Source of the DNA: Plasmopara viticola
Taxonomy: Eukaryota; Oomycota; Peronosporomycetes; Peronosporales; Peronosporaceae
Direction of reading: 5' to 3'
DNA: 64,000 nt
Assembly: GCA_001695595.3 (NCBI GenBank)
Contig: MBPM02000038.1
Span: 496,001 to 560,000, forward strand
Part shown: positions 54,387-64,000 of the stretch, piece by piece
How the letters are laid out: each line of letters begins with the position of its first letter
How positions within the stretch are numbered: the first letter of the stretch is position 1
Translations under genes and position numbers: made by a program
The notes under the pieces: model-generated
What the model saw: the letters and a program-made list of their open reading frames with translations, nothing else
The model's database searches: none
Told to the model about the DNA's origin: nothing

Positions 54387-54599
54387 ATGTACCGTAAGGG
54401 TACAATACTGTACCCAGCGCGTCCAATCCTCACGGGGAGCGTTCGGTCCATTTTCGTGTTGGCCAAAGACAATGTGTACCAACTACCAGAGCTGCGTCAT
54501 TTGATGAAGAATACGAAAGCCTTGATGAAGGAAGAAAGGCTCACAAAACGACGATTGATACAAAAGAGTCAAGAAGTAGCGCATTGTCCAACGCATTAG
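54387..54599 (+). CDS. small basic ORF conserved in both arms (right copy)
   Basis: 70 residues from ATG 54,387 to TAG; differs from the left copy at two positions and ends three residues earlier. Unknown function. Confidence 0.4.
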   Translation: MYRKGTILYPARPILTGSVRSIFVLAKDNVYQLPELRHLMKNTKALMKEERLTKRRLIQKSQEVAHCPTH

Positions 54600-55506
54600 C
54601 TACAAAATACAGTAGGACGGTGGTACAGAGCTTGTTCCTGCAGGTACTGCGTGTGACTTGTAGTGTCAAGCAAGTACGGTACAGCCGGTAACACCCTGGA
54701 CGTGATCGGTCCCGCATCTTTTTTGGTCCCCGGCACAACAATGAGTGAATAGAGACGTGGTCATTACAACCATCACGTTCGCCTCCTGGAAAGGCTGTGG
54801 GCCAAAGCCAGGAAATTTGGTCGATGTCGAACGAACGCACTGGTACAGGTCAAAGGAGTTGGTACCAGTTGCCCTTTAAGTACCCTTTCGGTACATTTGA
54901 CTGCCTATCGCGGACATGACTCTCTGATTAGCTCACGTCGTGCTTTGAAATGACGATCGCATGCTAGCATCGGACAAGTGCAATGATGACACGGCGTCCT
55001 TTCCCTCCTCAATAAGGTTCCACCGGAACCCGTTGAAAGCCTACTGTACCCGAGTGCTAAAGTACATCTTGTGAAACGGTACTATGTACCATGCGTGATT
55101 ACTTGTGAATCGTTCAACCCCCCAATAATATGCTTGAGAGATAGAACGCTCCTACCCTTTTATTAAGACCGAGCATTTGCCGAAGTGAGTGTACCGCATG
55201 AAAAGTTTGGAGCCCATTTTACGGTACCGTATGGTACAGGTACCGGATCGATGACGATACGAGTACGTGTCCAGTTGCATTTCAATAGCCAAATGCAATC
55301 ATCCGAGTGCGACACTTTTGTACGTTTACGCTAGGACACATCGTCTGCGAGAATTGATTTGTCACGCTTTCTTAGGCTGCAAATCCACTTTCACACCTCT
55401 TGCCAGTCGCCCCCGCTGCTGCGACTAACACGTCAAGGTACATTTGCGTGCTCACTTGGTAACTCACCACCCGACAAGCAACTTCCTCACCTCGAAGCAC
55501 CAACAA

Positions 55507-56295
55507 ATGCAAGTGAGTCCCGTCGACTCGGCGCGTCTGGCACCACGTTTGCAAGCAGTGGCACTGCCCTCGCGAGGGTACCCTGTACCCCCCACGTACC
55601 ACTCGATCCGTCTCCCGTCGCTCGCACCTCGCTTGCCCACGCTCCCGAGCCTCTTGAGCACCCTTGCGTCCCAAAGCACGTCTGCTGGAGCAACCGACGT
55701 GTCCCCCACCACCACGTCGTCCTCGATTGCGTATCTATTAAACCCACGGGCTTGCCATCCCATGCACCAACAGCAGCAAGTGCACCATTTCGTCTCCGCG
55801 AGTGAAGGGTGCCACTCGCACGGGAACACGGTACCATCGAATTTCTTGCCCATGAAGTGCACGCAACCGCACGCGCCGCCCAAGAGGAAACGCAAGACGC
55901 GCATTTGCAAGGCAGAAAAGTGCGAAAAATACGTCGTGGACCGCGGCCTGTGCATTCGCCACGGCGGGGGGAAACGGTGTTCGATCGAAGACTGCAATTG
56001 CCGCGCTCAGAACCGGGGGTTGTGCTGGAAACACGGGGGGTACACGCGGTGTACCGTTGCGGGGTGTACCAAGCGGGCCAAGTCGCGAGGCATCTGCTGG
56101 TCGCACGGCGGTGGCACGCGGTGCAAACACGCGGAATGCGCCAAGATTGCCGTGTCCCATGAACTCTGCTGGGCCCACGGCGGGGGCAAGCGCTGTCTCG
56201 TGGCGTCGTGTCAGAAACCCGCGTACGAGCGGAATGGCAACCTCTGTGCCGAACACTGTGCGCAGCGGACGCCGTTGCCTCTTGCCACGAATTGA
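55507..56295 (+). CDS. five-finger Cys/His protein, oomycete 'WRKY19-like' type (right copy)
   Basis: 262 residues from ATG 55,507 (MQVSPVDSARLAPRLQAVAL). Same architecture as the left copy: S/T/P-rich half, PPKRKRKTR, five C-x4-C...C-x2-HGGG fingers, stop TGA at 56,293. Differences from the twin are scattered single residues (for example HAECAK for HAGCAK in finger four). Both frames stay open, which contrasts with the broken CRN genes in the same arms and suggests constraint or recent duplication. Confidence 0.65.
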   Translation: MQVSPVDSARLAPRLQAVALPSRGYPVPPTYHSIRLPSLAPRLPTLPSLLSTLASQSTSAGATDVSPTTTSSSIAYLLNPRACHPMHQQQQVHHFVSASEGCHSHGNTVPSNFLPMKCTQPHAPPKRKRKTRICKAEKCEKYVVDRGLCIRHGGGKRCSIEDCNCRAQNRGLCWKHGGYTRCTVAGCTKRAKSRGICWSHGGGTRCKHAECAKIAVSHELCWAHGGGKRCLVASCQKPAYERNGNLCAEHCAQRTPLPLATN

Positions 56296-57737
56296 GACGC
56301 CCATGTACATTAGAGAAACACGTGTAGGCATGATTGGTACGCTCTCGTCTTGTGTTCCTCCGCCTTGACCTCGAAAGCGCCAAGGCTTTAGCCATGACCG
56401 CGGCAGTCGCTGAGGGTACCACTTCTGCGAACGGGACGATGTTTTAAGCCAATCAGAGCACGTAGTGTTGAGACTAGATTTGTCACCTGACTGGTACGCA
56501 TGGCCTGGTTCTTGTACCCGTGCCACGCCGAATGAAGGCCACTTGGGGAACACGTGTGGTACAGCCGGCGAGTACTATTGACAGCAGCCTTGACTTGATC
56601 GTCCCGACCTTTCTCCGCCTCTTTTCGTGTCTCCTTCTTACGCTACCAACCGATAGAGTCCATCATCGCGCTTGATAATGATGTGCCAAATGGTACAGGT
56701 ACCATCGTCGGATGGGACGGCGTGGTGTATCGTACCAATATAGTACTGGACGCTCTTCGTGGATGGGCGCTGTGTCAACATTGCATTCGTCCGAAAGTTG
56801 CGCACGGTTGTGGAGCGCAATCATGAGACATGTCGCCAACGGAGCAACGTGTCCAAGTGCCAAGCACTGAGCTCGAGGGCGACCGGACATTGTTGATTGA
56901 AGGCCGTAGGTACCGCATCAAGACAAGGTGTTCCCGTCGCTCTGGCCATCGGCTCATAACGGAATGGTACCACACAGGAATGCACCAACGGAACGGTACA
57001 TGTTATGTACAGGGTGTACCAACCCCCATAATTCTTCAATTCCAAAACTATGAGTACTATCGCTATTTGATCACAAATTATTTTTTTGGTCCAATCTCTT
57101 CGATGCTACGCGCCCGTCAGACGCTGAATGAAGTGATGCAGCTTTGCACAAGGAGGCACATTGTCCTCCGCCGACGTGGCAAGCGACAGCGTACATACCA
57201 ACCGGGGCTTCCACTTAACATCATGCTGTACCCGGTACCGTATTGTACCCCTACGGTAGGATCATGTTAAAAATAAGTTCCAAATAAAATTTCTTTCGGC
57301 TCAATGGAACGGCCGGATCGGTACATAGAGCGTACCCATGATTTGCCAAAATTTCGCAAGTGTCTTGGCCAATGCTAAGGAATGAACGTGTTTAAGTAAA
57401 GACGGAAGTAGTGCTTTAGCCCACTACTTCACCCTGCTTCACTACGTCGGACTTGATGTCTTTCATCGCATGTAGAAATTGATACAGGTACCACGTACCA
57501 GTACAAACACGCCGCTTGTCAATACGCTTCTCGTCACAAATTGCTAGCTGCACGACGATCCCTGTCGTCAGATACAGTCCCATAGCGTGGAGTAGTCGAA
57601 TGCCCGTAAAAAATGGTATTTCAACTGCAAGAAGAATGGTGAATAAGGGTGAACCCTAGAGCCATTACAGGTACCACCACTATTGTACCTGTATGTAGTA
57701 CGTACTCACGACTCCTTTTTGCGAAGCGGAAAAGAAG

Positions 57738-57890
57738 GTACCTGGTACCTTTCCAGGAATTGTCACGACTAGCACATTGCGTGTGAGGATGAAAAGATTC
57801 GAACCAACTTCTCAGCACGCCTCTTACACTTGGCTCTTCTCAAATGTTTCTTGAAACTTGCGCGATCTTAATTCGTCGATTATTGCCAAT
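57738..57890 (+). repeat. direct repeat copy 2 beside right arm
   Basis: Same-orientation match to 38,686-38,842, beginning GGTACCTGGTACCTTTCCAG. It lies about 300 bp outside the right arm, whereas copy 1 lies just inside the left arm. Confidence 0.65.
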
Positions 57891-57894
57891 CAAG

Positions 57895-58980
57895 TTGAGA
57901 AATGAAAGAACGAGAGAGAAACACTCGTTTGATACGCTCAACAAGACCGAGATTTGTCATTCAAAATCAACGATAAAGTGACGTGAATTGTAGGATAAGG
58001 ATTAAGACAATTTTATCAAAGATTCCATAGCTGGATTGAGAAGCGGTACGGCAAGGCACGATTGTATCAAGATATTTGAGTATGGGACGCAACCAATAAT
58101 GTTTTGTTAATCATCAAAGCATGTTAAAAAGGTCTTTTATCGTCAATCTAATGACCAGATTGCAGAAACAAGAGTGTGTCGGGTAGATGAATTCTATCCT
58201 ACTTATTCATCATATATCTTGAGTGTTATGGTGAAGTGAAAACAAGACGGCAGAAGCAGAACAATATGTCATCAGAAATGATGAACTGCTTTGATTTTCT
58301 TCTCGTACCAAATACACATTGCAAGATATCAATACGCTCTTTGTAGCTTATACGAGAGCGAAGCACTGACTTCATAAGCTGAAAACTGTGTAGTGGTCTT
58401 ATGCTAAGTTATTTGCTCTTTTGCATCAATCCCGCATCAACAAGTGCCGTGGGCAACAAACGACGGGTCAAGCCCAGGACGGGTTATACTGACAATTTTT
58501 TATTGGGGTGAATACGCAAACACCTGCAAATCAATCTGAAATTTCGAATAGTGTCTTAATGACTTTGGACGTTGCTGCTTCGGAAATGGCATACTTTTTG
58601 CAATTGAAGAACGAACAATCCCCTCTGTAGCTCAAAGTTCTACTAGGATATGGAATGCTAACTTAGCTAGGGCTTGCTATACGACTTTTGATATGTGATT
58701 TAGAATTTTTTTTAGGTTCTGGTCAATGATACCAATATGAAACAAAATCATATTAGGTATCGATGGAAATGCCAACAAAAAACATTTCGTTTCACGTTGC
58801 TCAAGACACTATCGAACTTGAATTGATTCACGTGTCAATTCATATGATAAAGAAAGAGTAGTTTTGAAGGTGGAAGGGTTGATGTCAAAGACATGTAGCT
58901 CTCAGTTGATTAGGACAAAGCGTGCGCTTTATTCCATGCTGCGTTAGAACGTCAAGAAAGAGATCAACAGCTATGAGAAT
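57895..58980. other. no gene seen
   Basis: AT-rich, stops in every frame, no repeat partner noticed. Confidence 0.4.
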
Positions 58981-58984
58981 CAAG

Positions 58985-59335
58985 TAAAGGCTTACCAAAA
59001 GGTTCATCGAGCCAGCTATTCCGTTTCGTTTCATACTGATTCATTGTAAGCATCGTCATAATATACTTCTTTACTGGCTTAAAACCCTTGTTTTAAAAGT
59101 TCGTGTCTAGATTAACTCCAGTTCGCTTTCGCTCTATAAGCGTTATAGATTCCCCCATGAGTTTTTCTAAAGATCGACAAGTCCTTTCTTGACGTCTCCA
59201 ATTTTGAAGTTTTTCTCGTACACTCAATTTTTTTGCTTAGATTGTTTCGGACTTGACCATCAATCACCTCCTTCAATCTCTTTTACATTAATGAATTCTC
59301 TAGTATGGACGGCTTTTCGGGCAACACCATGGGAT
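58985..59335 (-). pseudogene. gene Y (and end of X) of PLV C
   Basis: Minus-strand pieces KEVYYDDAYNESV and GIYNAYRAKANWS, with WLDEPF at the end, correspond to the EYFEDNASN...GWLDK end of PLV B gene Y. ARKAVHTREFINVKEIEGGD just upstream corresponds to AHKAVNTRPHIKG at the end of gene X. Most of gene X is deleted here. Heavily decayed. Confidence 0.4.
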
Positions 59336-59339
59336 TCTA

Positions 59340-61560
59340 CCCAGCAGCGTCGCGCAATACGTAGTAAATAAACGCGAGCGCGTAGTTACAGGTGGGGATT
59401 CCAGATACAAGAGAACTCTTTCTAGAGTCATCTTCACTTAGAAGACGGCGACCAAAATTAAGCAGCAACAAATTGTTACAGCGATTACCACAGGCGCTGA
59501 AAAAGCAATTTAGTCGAGGTAAAACCATCGAGCCCACTATCAAGATCCGACTATGGCAATTCGTGTGAGAACAATTTATCTCCAAAACTCACGGGCTTTT
59601 CGGATTAGGGACGTTCAAAGATGTGGTCTTTCGACTTTTTGATGCAGCGAACATAGCGAGTAGTGTCGTAATCGGGCAACGGAACGTATCGATCGTATTT
59701 GACGTTGTAGTATTCGCCGTTGGTTAAGCAATGATAAGTTGTATCACCACAAGATTTGTATCAAAAATGACATGACTGACCGCTCAAGTGAAGTGAGCGC
59801 CTGTAACGAGTATAAGTAAGTTCACAAAATGCTGGAGGTGGTAGTAATCTTCTTTTTTAAAGATACACACGAACGGCGCTTAGGCTAGGCGATTCTATCG
59901 GGATAATGTGACTGCAGGGTCAGGAAATGTCGTATCATTGACGTCGGTTGACACTGTCAGAGAAACGACAGATGAAGGTAGAGCAAGGCCACCCACTAAG
60001 GCATGCCACAACTTGAATTACTGAATACGCATTGTCGATGATCGTATTATTGCTCAAACAAGCTATAGTAGTAGAAGCATCGACGTCAGCAGTGAGCAAA
60101 GTGGTCGATAATCTTAATAGATCGAGATTAATAAAACCGCGCGTTTTTTTATATTAAACAATTCTTGAAAAGTTGGAGATACCTCGACGCCATTTTAAAT
60201 AAAATGGCGTCAGTAGGATCCATATAGACTTAGACTTTGGTGCCAATAAGTTTTGCGTTACCCTCAACCAAGCATAACGCACCTGCAACATTTGTCGTTC
60301 GAGGGTTGCACCGTTTGCATAAACTTTTATTTCTGAGCTAATACAAGTTATCATCACGCTGGTGCTTGCCATTCTGCCGCTACTCAAAAAAATGCTCGCA
60401 ACGACTTGTGCTACCATTGCACATTGCCGATATCGAAAAATTGTATCCTGAAACTGATGGTAATTGTCGCTCATCATGGTCACATTGTTCTAGCAGGCTC
60501 TGCGTTATATCGCCACACAACAAACGTGTGGTGGTTTAGACGTTGATGGTGCTATGTCACAATCCTCCATGATGGATGAAACAAAAAAGAGGTACAATGA
60601 AAGGCTGATGTGCAAGAAAGCTGAGCTGTGTTTTTGTCCTACGCTACATACATTGGCCGGTTGTCGGTAAAATACACACACCTTGTGGTATGATGAAAGT
60701 CGTGTACTTTGTGTTACGGTAGAGAGGGTTTTATGCCTGTATAGTAAAGTTTAGCACGGCATATTTCAAGTGACGGATCTGATAGTGAATGAGAGACTCT
60801 ACAATCATGTTTGACTTTGCAGTAAACACAGGATCATCCACCCACTAAAGACGTCGTACTTCACAAGAAGATCAAGCCTGTGAATGAAGTCCAGCTGAGC
60901 CTGCTTCCAACTAAGTTGCAAGATAAAAGCTTTGAACATGCTCCCGCCAAGTTTGAAGCGACATATGAGAACAACATCGCATCGAATGCGAAATTCATAC
61001 TTTTAAGATAAAAAAACGGTTAGGGGCGATACTTTGCGTCTCCAATGTAAAGATAAAGTTGTAAGTTTAATGATCTTAGTAGCTTCGAAAACAACGAAGT
61101 AGCCAAATTGTCAAGCAATCGTACCGCCCCACTACAATTTAAAATCGCGCAGTAAATATTCATCTAATACAACCTCGCTGGTTAGACTATATTCAGCATG
61201 AAGATTACAATCCGTTCCAGTCAAAGCTTTGATAGTTCCATTCACATTTCCATGGGTTTGATTTGTCTGCGCTGCGATTCCTTCAACAACACATATGATT
61301 AAAATTTCCATGCTTTGGCCTTAGCTACTAATTGATGAATGCACAGGCAGCTATTTAAGACGCTGAAAGAGCGCCGTGATTGACACTTGGTAGCTTGACT
61401 GGAAGATCAATGACGGCCTTTGCTCTAGTTACGAAGATATAATTAAAAGATTGGATTGGATGTGTCCAGCATACGGATCGGTGTCATACATTTACTTCTG
61501 GAATTAGGTCCATATCTAGAGTGTCTCAATTCGAAGAATTGTTTGAAATATACTTTATGC
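59340..61560 (-). pseudogene. PLV C major capsid protein
   Basis: Most decayed of the three MCP relics but colinear: an N-terminal region near 61,100-61,500 (LVAKAKAWKF matching LVPKAGAWQF), DPTDAILF and KNTRGFINLDL at 60,130-60,240, a FRCPITTLLAMFAASKS piece at about 59,640-59,690, and NFGRRLLSEDDSRKSSLVSG at about 59,410-59,470. The last matches GRRLPSEDGASKSIIVSG of PLV A. Stops and frameshifts throughout; about 0.6 kb longer than PLV A, so small insertions are likely. Confidence 0.6.
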
Positions 61561-61599
61561 GATTACGTTGATGATGATTGTATTTTACCGAGAGAATAA

Positions 61600-61900
61600 A
61601 GCACCGTGAGTGACTGAAGCCTGATTTGATTGTCTAGAACAGTATGAAAGTCGTCAATTTAATTAGAGTCAAAGTCAAGCAGCATTTAACTGGTAGCACA
61701 GACTATTGTATTAAATATACAAACGCTCCAAATCGACAATACGCGTTATAATGCAAACTTTATCAACGTGAGCATCCTCTCCGACTGTCAAGGCCGCTCG
61801 ACTCAACGATTTACGATGAAAACTCCGCAATTTGGTCGATGTGGGCAGTATAGCATGTTGTGGCTCTATTACCCACAAATTTATCACTAACTTAAGCTCT
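61600..61900 (+). pseudogene. PLV C cysteine protease relic
   Basis: Divergent from the MCP as in A and B. The clearest piece is FGRCGQYSMLWLYY at 61,828-61,870, the nucleophile segment matching FRHCGQYSCLWLYY of PLV B. The N-terminal half is barely readable (VKV, then F near 61,660-61,690). Confidence 0.55.
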
Positions 61901-61904
61901 ACAA

Positions 61905-64000
61905 GCTTTGTCTAACGCAATTATATGCGAGCAAGTGCATTAACACACAGAAGTTCAAATTGGTCATACTTCTTACTAAAAATATTTCGGAGTAATTGAT
62001 ATCGCATCAGCTGAAGACGCAACTTCAAATGTGTATGAAATCCCTAATTCAAAAGGCCGATTTTACGACAATTATTATTTGTCGAACTTGTGAATCTAAC
62101 AGATAGTTTTTTATTCGATTTACGCTCACCACATCTGCAGTTGTGGTACTAACTCTTCGAACAAATGGCTTAAGAGAAAAAGAGTGAAAAGTCTGAGTCT
62201 TGGGTAAATTTGTCACTCTGGACGATGTTATATGTGTATTCGAGCCAGACGCGCGACTAGCATCGAAAAAAAAATTCTGGTTAAGGTTCCTAAAAAGACC
62301 TTTTTTCAAACAACTACTAATCAAACTACCCATCGGCATGAGTTTCGATCCAAAAAATTTACTGTCATTTCTTATGCTTAAAATGTACTCAAAGTTGTAG
62401 AATCATTTATCTAGAATACTGGTGTCAGCTGTCATTGCAATTATATCATTGTTTCATGTTAAATGACTAAGATTTGACTTTGAGCTTGTCGCCACTTTTT
62501 GTATCACAAGGATATAAGGTGCAACAAGCAATGCTAAAGCAATTAAATATGATGTATATACAATCACGTAGACCGAAATTGTTCATCTACACAAAAGTTT
62601 TTTAAGTGTAGTAATGTTCAGGTAATAATGTTTCTCGACGTATGAATACATAGCTCTATCTTCTGTGCGTCTTATATCTAGTTGCAGACTGGATGCAGTG
62701 TCAGCTAAATTAAAATCACCTCCATTGTCAATCTACAATTTCCAATAAGTTTGAACGTGCGGGGAGGCTTACAATATCTCAACTTAATGAGAGCTTTTAC
62801 CGTAATGATAAAGGCCAGGAATTAGAGTAGTGCTAGTAGCACATCTTTGTGTACCTCCATGTGTAATCGATAATGAAGAAAAATCAAGAATCAAAGTAGT
62901 GCTAGTAGCGCATCTTTGCGTAATTCCATGTGTAATTGATAATGAAGCCGATAAGATTCAAAGTTCGAGTCGTGATATTGGATGAGTAGCGAACAAGACA
63001 GCACCATTTATACTCATAGCCAATAGTTTATTTTGAAAAGTTAACATATCATCGCTTTGTTCGGCTAAACTCTAGTTGTAAGCCCGACCAGATAGTTTGG
63101 TTTGATCGAAGTCAGCGTTAAGCTTCCTTATAGAAGCTTATGGTGCTAATCAGATCTAGAAGAAGCGCTTTGCTTGCGTTGGCTGTATCGAGGATGACTC
63201 TAAAATAAATGTAAGACTGGAGATCTAATTGCATTCCTAGTGAGCCTCAATCAATATTGCCAGCATCAACAACCATCGATAATGTCCCGGCCTTACCGAT
63301 TTGCAAGAGCTATTGGATATTGTGGCAAAGACGTCTTATTGATCCCTTACTCGACCAAAATCTCTACAAGTTGATCCCGTGATCAAAGCGCGAGAGGTCT
63401 CCACGTAGTGTGCACACCAATTTGTCGTTTAGATTGTTTGTGGCCTCTCCCAGTGGATCAGAGAAGTCACGCACCACCCTTTCATTTCACACTTCTTCTA
63501 AGCAAATGATTCGCAACGATTGTCATATGCCAAAGACTAATGAGACACTCTTCAATCGTCTTAAAGATACTTTGAGGACCTCAATTGATTAAGAAGACCA
63601 AGGTTGTGCAACGAGTAATTAGGTACGTAACTGTCACAGCTTCTTTCGAATCTTGACGTATCTATGCGATTCATGGCTAGATTTCTCCTTTAAAAGACCT
63701 AGGAATTCTCTGTTGTGACTTCCATAGTGATATAGCTATTAATTCTTTATCGATGTTACAAGCGAAGTGCATTGGCAGCCATGATGGGGGTTGATGGATC
63801 GACAAGAATGTGATTTCATATGGATCAAATTAATTTTAGCAATTATTCCTTATTACGTCTGTTTACGTGAATTGTTTTCGATATATTGCGCGAGAGCATA
63901 CATTTATCATATGCGATAGCGTTATAATGCAGGGCCTTGCATCAGTGTGTAGGCCAATTTTTTGTATTTGTGATGTTTTATCAGGTCATTTTAGAGCAAG
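61905..64000. other. unassigned right end
   Basis: Short frames only (62,049-62,339 minus, 62,200-62,400 plus, 63,410-63,592 plus), none recognised. It probably includes more PLV C debris. Confidence 0.3.
62822..62950. repeat. 69-bp tandem duplication
   Basis: GTAGTGCTAGTAGC followed by CATCTTTG and TCCATGTGTAAT occurs twice, starting at 62,827 and 62,896, with a few differences. Confidence 0.75.

Larger units (their letters stand above)
51997..57427 (-). repeat. right arm of large inverted repeat (about 5.4 kb)
   Basis: Inverted partner of 33,128-38,656. The two arms are about 13.3 kb apart and enclose the LINE relic and PLV B. The outer limit is judged from ACGTGTTTAAGTAAAGACGG (57,390), which pairs with 33,150-33,175. 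Confidence 0.85.

Noticed and set aside
55487..56553. Long minus-strand frames across the right finger gene
   Set aside because: Shadows of the finger gene for the same reason.
59590..59800. Piece reading NVKYDRYVPLPDYDTTRYV that resembled gene X (YDRYY)
   Set aside because: The neighbouring frame (FRCPITTLLAMFAASKS) aligns better with the PLV A capsid protein at this position, so it was assigned to the MCP.
1..64000. CRISPR array, tRNA, rRNA or bacterial ribosome-binding sites
   Set aside because: No spaced short repeats, cloverleaf-like or rRNA-like sequence was seen, and the gene content is eukaryotic, so such features are not expected.

Overview
The window looks like a repeat-rich, gene-poor piece of an oomycete genome, most likely a plant-pathogenic downy mildew or Phytophthora relative (Peronosporales). 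The evidence is two host-directed effector classes known from oomycetes: secreted proteins with an RxLR-like/EER leader, and Crinkler (CRN) proteins with recognisable LFLAK/HVLV-type N-termini. There are also oomycete-style multi-finger C4/CxxHGGG proteins. Almost everything else is mobile or viral in origin, and most reading frames are broken. I saw no convincing rRNA, tRNA, CRISPR array or bacterial operon.

Layout. (1) 1-7.5 kb: small undefined frames, a Ty3/gypsy gag-RT relic on the minus strand (about 2.2-4.4 kb), and an inverted, decayed copy of the secreted-effector unit (5.9-7.5 kb). (2) 7.8-18.4 kb: a block bounded by diverged inverted repeats. It contains an endogenous polinton-like virus (PLV 'A': GIY-YIG nuclease, small DUF5754-like protein, adenain-type protease, major capsid protein MCP, two unknown genes called X and Y here, an S74-type fibre, and a zinc-finger/primase-like replication gene). 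A decayed CRN kinase gene lies directly against the right inverted repeat. (3) 18.4-27.4 kb: a tandem array of secreted RxLR-like effector genes. Each unit carries a gypsy integrase fragment in the opposite orientation, and two units of exactly 2,505 bp look identical. (4) 28.4-32.8 kb: a full-length Ty1/copia element with 145-146 bp LTRs and a perfect 5-bp target duplication, minus strand. (5) 33.1-57.4 kb: a large inverted repeat with arms of about 5.5 kb. Each arm has a five-finger protein gene and a CRN with an HNH-like C-terminal domain. The arms enclose a LINE relic (about 39.9-42.3 kb) and PLV 'B' (43.4-49.6 kb). (6) 59-62 kb: PLV 'C', with the same protease/MCP/Y order.

The three PLV relics share one core: a protease divergent from the capsid gene, followed by X (A and B; mostly deleted in C) and Y. 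None looks functional. Only the effectors at 19.0, 21.5 and 24.0 kb, the finger-protein genes and perhaps a 70-residue ORF conserved in both arms look intact. The most unusual theme is that effector genes (RxLR-like, CRN kinase, CRN-HNH) repeatedly sit inside or at the edges of viral, retrotransposon or inverted-repeat structures.
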